Shown in pieces: positions 6,482 to 10,027 of a stretch of DNA of 10,027 nucleotides; position 1 is the stretch's first letter; each line of letters starts with the position of its first letter. Position numbers and translations under genes: made by a program. This stretch comes from Eubacterium sp. GTDB lineage: Bacteria; Bacillota; Clostridia; Peptostreptococcales; Anaerovoracaceae. Location: contig JAFOKI010000167.1 of NCBI GenBank assembly GCA_017419895.1, positions 1 through 10,027 of the forward strand, written 5' to 3'. Below the pieces are notes generated by a model. It saw nothing but the letters and a program-made list of their open reading frames with translations. It did not search any database and was not told the origin of the DNA.

Positions 6482-6530
6482 AAAAAACGGCATTCCCTGA
6501 AGCCGATCGGTTTCGGCGCGGAGAATACCG
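6482..6530 (-). terminator. Rho-independent terminator of the serine acetyltransferase-glycerate kinase operon
   Basis: On the minus strand, a 10-bp stem with two G-U pairs (6530-6521 with 6497-6488) encloses a smaller inner hairpin and is followed by six T residues (6487-6482) then ATT. It lies about 35 bases after the glycerate kinase stop, separating this operon from the transketolase promoter. Confidence 0.85.
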
Positions 6531-6566
6531 CTTTGTTTCAAATACTTAAACTATAGACTTCAAATA

Positions 6567-7703
6567 CTATTTCATAGCGTAAAGTCTGAACACCTGCTCC
6601 GCAGTGTCAGTCATATTTTTCAGGGCGTTTTCCGTCGCCATCGCCTCGTCGAGAGTTACGACCGTGCGGAGTATCGGGAAGAATGCGTCAATCCCGTGCT
6701 CGTTGCAGTATCTCGCGTCATCCGTCACGCTGCCCGAAAATGCAATGACCGGGATCCCGTATTTCTTGGCGAGTCCTGCAACTCCCGCGGGAGCCTTTCC
6801 CATTACAGTCTGCTTGTCGAGACGGCCTTCCCCGGTGATCACTACGTCTGCTTCTTTGACAAAGTCTTCAAGCCTCGTCACTTCCAGCACGATATCGATA
6901 CCAGGCTCAAGCGTCGCTCCGAGATAGGATCTCAGTCCGAAACCGAGTCCTCCTGCCGCGCCGCTTCCCGGGAGAAGCGGATCCGCGCCGGGACAGACTT
7001 TCGCTGTAAGTTCCGCATAATTCGCGAGCCATCCGTCGAGTACTTTTACCATTTCCGGAGTTGCGCCTTTCTGAGGTCCGTAGATCGCGCTCGCCCCGTT
7101 GTCACCGCAAAGCGGGTTGTTGACGTCGCATATCGTCCTGAACTTGCACTCGTCGAGTTCCGGCATACGCGTGGTCACATCTATTTCAGCGAGATCCGCA
7201 AGTCCGGCCGCGCCTTTGGCTATCTCATTTCCGTCTTTGTCGAGCAGCTTGTAACCAAGCGCCTGGAGCATCCCCGCGCCGCCGTCGTTAGTCGCGCTTC
7301 CACCGATTCCGACGTAGAAATTCCTGCAGCCGCGCTCGATCGCGTCGCGTATCACTTCCCCGACTCCGTAAGTCGTCGCTTTATATGGGTCTAATTCTTC
7401 CCTCGGCGCAAGCGTGATCCCGGCAGCCGCAGACATCTCGATCACCGCGGTTCCGGATTCGGGAGCGATACCGTAAGCACATTCTACCGGTTTTCCGAAC
7501 GGTCCCGTAACCGTTACGCTCGTCATCTCGGCACCGGTCGCGAATACGATCGCGTCTACCGTTCCCTCGCCTCCGTCCGCCATCGGACGCACTTCCGTAA
7601 CTGCATCCGGAATGGCTCTTCTGATACCTTCCGCAGCCGCGTTTCCGGCTTCGAGAGAGGTCATGCTTCCTTTGAACGAATCGATCGCTATTACTGCTTT
7701 CAT
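6567..7703 (-). CDS. glxK: Glycerate 2-kinase (GlxK/GarK family)
   Basis: Transfers phosphate from ATP to D-glycerate, giving 2-phosphoglycerate for lower glycolysis, in the cytoplasm. The 378 residues match the usual family length (PF02595, type II). Signature segments are DSFKGS (8-13), MADGGEGT (41-48), GGSATNDGGAGM (134-145), GSGAAGGLG (246-254) and ITGEGRLDKQT (289-299). The ATG at 7703 overlaps the stop of the upstream HAD gene by four bases (ATGA), and its binding site AGGAGGA lies within that gene's last codons, so the two are coupled. It is the last gene of the operon. Glycerate could come from hydroxypyruvate or tartronate semialdehyde; neither a reductase nor glyoxylate carboligase is in the window. 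The neighbouring transketolase operon may supply hydroxypyruvate, which is inference. Confidence 0.95.
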   Translation of the reverse strand: MKAVIAIDSFKGSMTSLEAGNAAAEGIRRAIPDAVTEVRPMADGGEGTVDAIVFATGAEMTSVTVTGPFGKPVECAYGIAPESGTAVIEMSAAAGITLAPREELDPYKATTYGVGEVIRDAIERGCRNFYVGIGGSATNDGGAGMLQALGYKLLDKDGNEIAKGAAGLADLAEIDVTTRMPELDECKFRTICDVNNPLCGDNGASAIYGPQKGATPEMVKVLDGWLANYAELTAKVCPGADPLLPGSGAAGGLGFGLRSYLGATLEPGIDIVLEVTRLEDFVKEADVVITGEGRLDKQTVMGKAPAGVAGLAKKYGIPVIAFSGSVTDDARYCNEHGIDAFFPILRTVVTLDEAMATENALKNMTDTAEQVFRLYAMK

Positions 7704-8443
7704 TGTGCTCCTCCTAATATCAGATTTTTAAGTTCTTCCGTTGTATCAACAAAAATCTCTGCGCCGGCTTCTTTCAGCTGCGCCAAAGACCTGAAGCCCC
7801 ATGTCACGGCTGCGCACGGCAGCCCCGCATTCTTCGACGTTTCAACGTCGACCTCCGAATCGCCTATAAATAACACTTTCGCATCCGGATCATCCGTGAG
7901 CGCTTCTATCGCGAGCTTAACCATGTCAGGCGCGGGTTTCCTTTTGATGCCTTCCTTCTCGCCCGTAACAAAGTCGAATTTGCCCGGAAAATGCCTTTCG
8001 ATAAGATTGTGGACCGCGAAATCGCCTTTGTTGGATACAAGCGCTGTTCTGACGCCTGCCTTCCTCAGATCGTCCAGCATCCCGTTTATGCCCGGATATG
8101 GGGCGGTATGGTCGTCCATGTGGATTTTATAGTACGCGAGAAATGTCTCAAGCACCTGCGGCTCGATGTGCTCAGCGCGCATCTCCGCGATCCTGTTGGT
8201 CACACAGGTTGCCTCCAGGCACCGCCCCGGCTGCGGCATCAGTCCTGACATATCAGGATCCGGCATGCTCCTGTGGATCAGATTCTTCATTCCGTTTCCA
8301 AGAAAGCTCCGCACTTCTTCCTGCCTGCGCACCGGAAGGCCGAACTCAGTAAGCGCGTAGTTTACAGAAAGCGCGAGATCCTCGAGCGTGTCGAGCACCG
8401 TGCCGTCGAGATCGAATATCGCGATGTCAAAGCCTTGCGCCAT
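7700..8443 (-). CDS. HAD-family hydrolase, phosphoglycolate phosphatase-like
   Basis: A 247-residue haloacid-dehalogenase-type phosphatase of the Gph/PgmB group. The four HAD motifs are present: nucleophile region FDLDGT (10-15, Asp11 and Asp13), S-N-K (137-139), the lysine in KRKPAP (167-172) and GDSEVD (194-199). The helical cap follows motif I. It is longer than usual, with an extra stretch around residues 61-92 that has no counterpart in typical Gph caps and includes two Cys and several Met. I start at the ATG at 8443, which overlaps the upstream stop (TGATG) and has GGGGAAGAG 9 bases upstream; a GTG at 8452 is possible but sits too close to that site. Its substrate may be phosphoglycolate, a phosphorylated three-carbon acid, or something else; HAD specificity cannot be read from motifs. 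Confidence 0.88.
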   Translation of the reverse strand: MAQGFDIAIFDLDGTVLDTLEDLALSVNYALTEFGLPVRRQEEVRSFLGNGMKNLIHRSMPDPDMSGLMPQPGRCLEATCVTNRIAEMRAEHIEPQVLETFLAYYKIHMDDHTAPYPGINGMLDDLRKAGVRTALVSNKGDFAVHNLIERHFPGKFDFVTGEKEGIKRKPAPDMVKLAIEALTDDPDAKVLFIGDSEVDVETSKNAGLPCAAVTWGFRSLAQLKEAGAEIFVDTTEELKNLILGGAQ

Positions 8444-9453
8444 CAGATCCACTCTTCCCCACCGGCTTCATCATCGCCGTCATTCTCAAAACGCATCTCC
8501 TGGGTCGCGACACTGACTCTGGTGTGCGGCGCGACCGACTTTGTAACAAAGGCGTTTCCGCCTATCACGCAGCCTTCGCCGATCACCGTATTACCGCCGA
8601 GCACTGTCGCTCCGGAATAAAGCGTTACATTGTCCTCGATCGTCGGATGTCTCTTGACACCGTGGAGCGCATGTCCCGCGCTTGTCGAAAGCGCGCCGAT
8701 CGTAACGCCCTGGTAGACCTTTACGTGCTCTCCGATTATCGAAGTCGATCCGATAACGATACCTGTCGCATGGTCAATAAAGAAATACTTGCCGATCTCC
8801 GCCGCCGGATGGATATCCACACCGGTCTCCCTGTGTGCGTATTCAGACATCATTCGCGGGATCATCGGTATGCCCAGAAGCACCAGTTCATGCGCAAGTC
8901 TGTATACCGCCGTCGCGAGCAGACCCGGGTACGAAAGTACGATCTCATCCTTGTTGTTCGCCGCCGGATCGCCGTCAAAAGTCGCCTGAAGGTCTGTATC
9001 AAGATACTCTCTGATCTTGGGGATCCTGCGGAAATACTCGATCGTAAATTCCTTGGCGCAGCGTTTGCGTTCTTCCTTTCCCACATTCGAGAAATTCGGG
9101 ATATAGACCATCACGATCTCAATCTGCTTCCGAAGCCTGTACATGACGTCTTCTATGACGACATTCATCTTGGCGACCTCGTTCCTGGTCCTGTAGATGC
9201 TGTCGCGGTAATATCCCGGGAAAAGCACTATCAGGAGACTCCTGACAATATCGATCACCGCGTCCTGGTCCGGCTGCTCGAACGCCTTCATGCTGTCGAT
9301 GTCGCGGCCTTTTCCGTAATCCGCGATTATACTGTCAACCACCTCATCCGCGATCTCGTTCAGTTTCTTTTCAACGATATCGACATCTCTCTTGATACTG
9401 GAAAGATCCGCGAACTCTCTCTCATTCGTAATTTCATTCTGTATTTCAGCCAT
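8443..9453 (-). CDS. Serine O-acetyltransferase, long form (EpsC/CysE type)
   Basis: Transfers acetyl from acetyl-CoA to L-serine to make O-acetylserine, the direct precursor of cysteine. The 336-residue protein has a helical N-terminal half (about 1-200) and a left-handed beta-helix of hexapeptide repeats. Key segments are YAHRETGVDIHPAAEIG (205-221) and the catalytic FIDHATGIVIG (225-235, His228), followed by HPTIEDNV and IGEGCVIGGNA. The long N-terminus and acidic C-terminal tail (D/E-rich, ending EEWI) are typical of the long bacterial form. I prefer the ATG at 9453, which has GGTGA 5 bases upstream; the in-frame ATG at 9465 adds four residues but has no binding site. First gene of the operon with the HAD hydrolase and glycerate kinase, overlapping the former by one base. 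Confidence 0.93.
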   Translation of the reverse strand: MAEIQNEITNEREFADLSSIKRDVDIVEKKLNEIADEVVDSIIADYGKGRDIDSMKAFEQPDQDAVIDIVRSLLIVLFPGYYRDSIYRTRNEVAKMNVVIEDVMYRLRKQIEIVMVYIPNFSNVGKEERKRCAKEFTIEYFRRIPKIREYLDTDLQATFDGDPAANNKDEIVLSYPGLLATAVYRLAHELVLLGIPMIPRMMSEYAHRETGVDIHPAAEIGKYFFIDHATGIVIGSTSIIGEHVKVYQGVTIGALSTSAGHALHGVKRHPTIEDNVTLYSGATVLGGNTVIGEGCVIGGNAFVTKSVAPHTRVSVATQEMRFENDGDDEAGGEEWI

Positions 9454-9502
9454 GCTATTCACCATTTTATGAAGGAATATTTCTCAGTTTTTTGTACCCA
9501 TT

Positions 9503-9591
9503 CCGACTGCGTCCCAAACTGCCGGACGCTTCGGGCTCATTTGATTCAGGCCGTCCATCCGAGCCGCGCTCCAAACTGCCGGACGCTTCGG
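9503..9591 (-). repeat. Tandem pair of hairpin-forming repeats in the serine acetyltransferase leader
   Basis: An identical 21-base sequence occurs at 9514-9534 and 9571-9591. Extended to 9503-9534 and 9559-9591, both copies can fold the same way: CCGA pairs with TCGG at the base, then a GCGTCC-type arm pairs with GGACGC, around a loop containing AAACTGCC. The second copy has a bulged C in its arm but keeps the pairing. Units are 56 bases apart. Both lie between the likely promoter (9615-9643) and the start at 9453, so they should be transcribed in the leader. They could be a dispersed palindromic repeat or a cis-acting RNA. Confidence 0.65.
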
Positions 9592-9614
9592 ATCCGGGCA
9601 TTCCTGATAGTTGA

Positions 9615-9643
9615 ATCGTAACACATTAAGGACCGCGGGGCAA
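9615..9643 (-). promoter_or_regulatory. Possible promoter of the serine acetyltransferase operon
   Basis: On the minus strand, TTGCCC (9643-9638) and TACGAT (9620-9615) are 17 bases apart, each with four of six consensus matches. This would start transcription near 9608 and give a leader of about 155 bases that contains both hairpin repeats. No better candidate is evident between here and the gene. Confidence 0.4.
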
Positions 9644-9703
9644 GATTGATGTGGGCGGGCCGCCCCGGAGGGGGCTTTGTTGGCTCGACCAGGCTGTCTG
9701 GTC
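9636..9703. other. GC-rich inverted repeats between the divergent operons
   Basis: GCCCC and GGGGC (9662-9666 with 9671-9675) form a short hairpin with a 4-base loop, and CGGGGC at 9636-9641 could alternatively pair with 9662-9667. A further perfect 6-bp stem lies at 9687-9692 with 9698-9703. The segment 9665-9681 nearly matches 4398-4382 on the other strand. The rest of the 9704-9796 stretch shows nothing recognisable. I see no supported gene in the 9466-9944 interval. Confidence 0.4.
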
Positions 9704-9796
9704 AGTATGTTCAGCCTGCCGGAACTGTTTTCACCCTGTAACTCATACACATTATTCCATTTTCTCTGAAATCTGCCGCCAAATCATAAATAACTG

Positions 9797-9825
9797 TTGA
9801 CACGCTGCCGGGCCGGTGCTATATT
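9797..9825 (+). promoter_or_regulatory. Sigma-A promoter of the GntR/YtrA regulator
   Basis: A perfect TTGACA (9797-9802), a 17-base spacer and TATATT (9820-9825), five of six matches. Transcription should start around 9832, immediately beside the inverted repeat at 9836-9862, and run about 110 bases to the regulator start codon. Confidence 0.8.
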
Positions 9826-9835
9826 GACCTTGAAA

Positions 9836-9862
9836 AGGTGTACTACTTGAAATAGTACACCT
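9836..9862 (+). promoter_or_regulatory. Probable YtrA-type operator
   Basis: A perfect 10-bp inverted repeat, AGGTGTACTA and TAGTACACCT, separated by 7 bases. The GTGTACTA/TAGTACAC arms resemble known operators of YtrA-subfamily GntR repressors. It sits at or just past the predicted transcription start of the regulator gene, the right place for autorepression. Identity of the bound protein is inferred from adjacency. Confidence 0.75.
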
Positions 9863-9874
9863 AACACGCACTTG

Positions 9875-9915
9875 GGAACGGCGGGACTTTTGATGATATG
9901 ATACCGCCCGTTTCC
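9875..9915 (+). other. Stem-loop in the leader of the GntR regulator
   Basis: GGAACGGCGG (9875-9884) can pair with CCGCCCGTTTCC (9904-9915) through 10 base pairs with two single-base bulges around a 19-base loop. It lies between the operator and the ribosome binding site. It has no T-run, so it is not a terminator, and its role is unknown. Confidence 0.3.
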
Positions 9916-9944
9916 GACATTAACTACAGTAACAGGAGGCAATT

Positions 9945-10027
9945 ATGTTCCAGCTCGACATGAAAAGCCACAGATCGATCTATGAGCAGATCATCGACAA
10001 TGTGAAAGAGCTGATACTGCGCGGCGT
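9945..10027 (+). CDS. GntR-family transcriptional regulator, YtrA subfamily (5' end only)
   Basis: Only 27 complete codons are present, reading MFQLDMKSHRSIYEQIIDNV then KELILRG. The opening with x-I-Y-E-Q-I followed by an amphipathic helix and L-I-L-R-G is the standard N-terminus of the YtrA subfamily, just before its winged helix-turn-helix. AGGAGG (9934-9939) lies 5 bases before the ATG. YtrA proteins are short repressors that usually control an ABC transporter encoded directly downstream, so such genes are expected beyond the window edge. The palindrome at its own promoter supports autoregulation. It transcribes away from the serine acetyltransferase operon and there is no sign that it controls the transketolase operon. 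Confidence 0.85.
   Translation, partial: MFQLDMKSHRSIYEQIIDNVKELILRG

Noticed and set aside
9484..9750. An 88-residue minus-strand reading frame containing PKRPAVW twice, which could pass for a small repeat peptide or RiPP precursor.
   Set aside because: The duplicated peptide is just the translation of the DNA hairpin repeats. The frame starts at a GTG with no ribosome binding site, spans the likely promoter of the next gene, and shows no protein-like composition upstream of the repeats.
9466..9780. A T-box leader for the serine acetyltransferase operon, common for cysteine genes in Bacillota.
   Set aside because: No conserved T-box antiterminator sequence (GGGTGGNACCGCG-like) and no leader terminator with a T-run are present.

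Overview
The window looks like chromosome of an anaerobic Bacillota (Clostridia-type, gut or rumen style). It has a balanced, mid-range GC content, strong AGGAGG-type ribosome binding sites, sigma-A promoters with 16-17 base spacers, a lipoprotein solute receptor, split transketolase subunits, a LarC gene and a YtrA-type GntR regulator. No species can be named from the sequence. All complete genes lie on the minus strand, so the story reads from high to low coordinates.

From right to left: a GntR/YtrA-family regulator begins at 9945 on the plus strand and runs off the window. It has a clear promoter (9797-9825) and a 10-bp inverted repeat at its start site that is probably its own operator. 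It diverges from a tightly packed minus-strand operon (9453-6567) encoding serine O-acetyltransferase, a phosphoglycolate-phosphatase-like HAD hydrolase and glycerate 2-kinase. The three genes are joined by 1-base and 4-base overlaps and end at a strong terminator (6482-6530). The leader of this operon holds two copies of a hairpin-forming repeat.

A second minus-strand operon starts at a good promoter (6288-6315). It encodes the N- and C-terminal halves of a split transketolase, an NAD-dependent dehydrogenase of the phosphogluconate-dehydrogenase-C / D-apionate oxidoisomerase (ApnO) type, and a complete TRAP transporter (DctP, DctQ, DctM). It ends at a perfect 10-bp terminator hairpin (194-217). 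Two spacers of about 147 bases inside the operon carry several hairpins each. Downstream of the terminator, a canonical promoter drives a gene whose first 24 codons are recognisably LarC (nickel-pincer cofactor synthesis), starting at a GTG.

The most interesting reading is metabolic. A TRAP importer for a sugar acid, an ApnO-like oxidoisomerase and a dedicated transketolase could form a short route for D-apionate or a similar branched sugar acid. Oxidation and rearrangement would give a 3-oxo-iso acid. Transketolase could move its two-carbon ketol unit to glyceraldehyde 3-phosphate, giving xylulose 5-phosphate and leaving hydroxypyruvate. The neighbouring glycerate kinase could take up the carbon after reduction to glycerate. 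This is inference: no hydroxypyruvate reductase is visible, and the substrate of the dehydrogenase is not proven.
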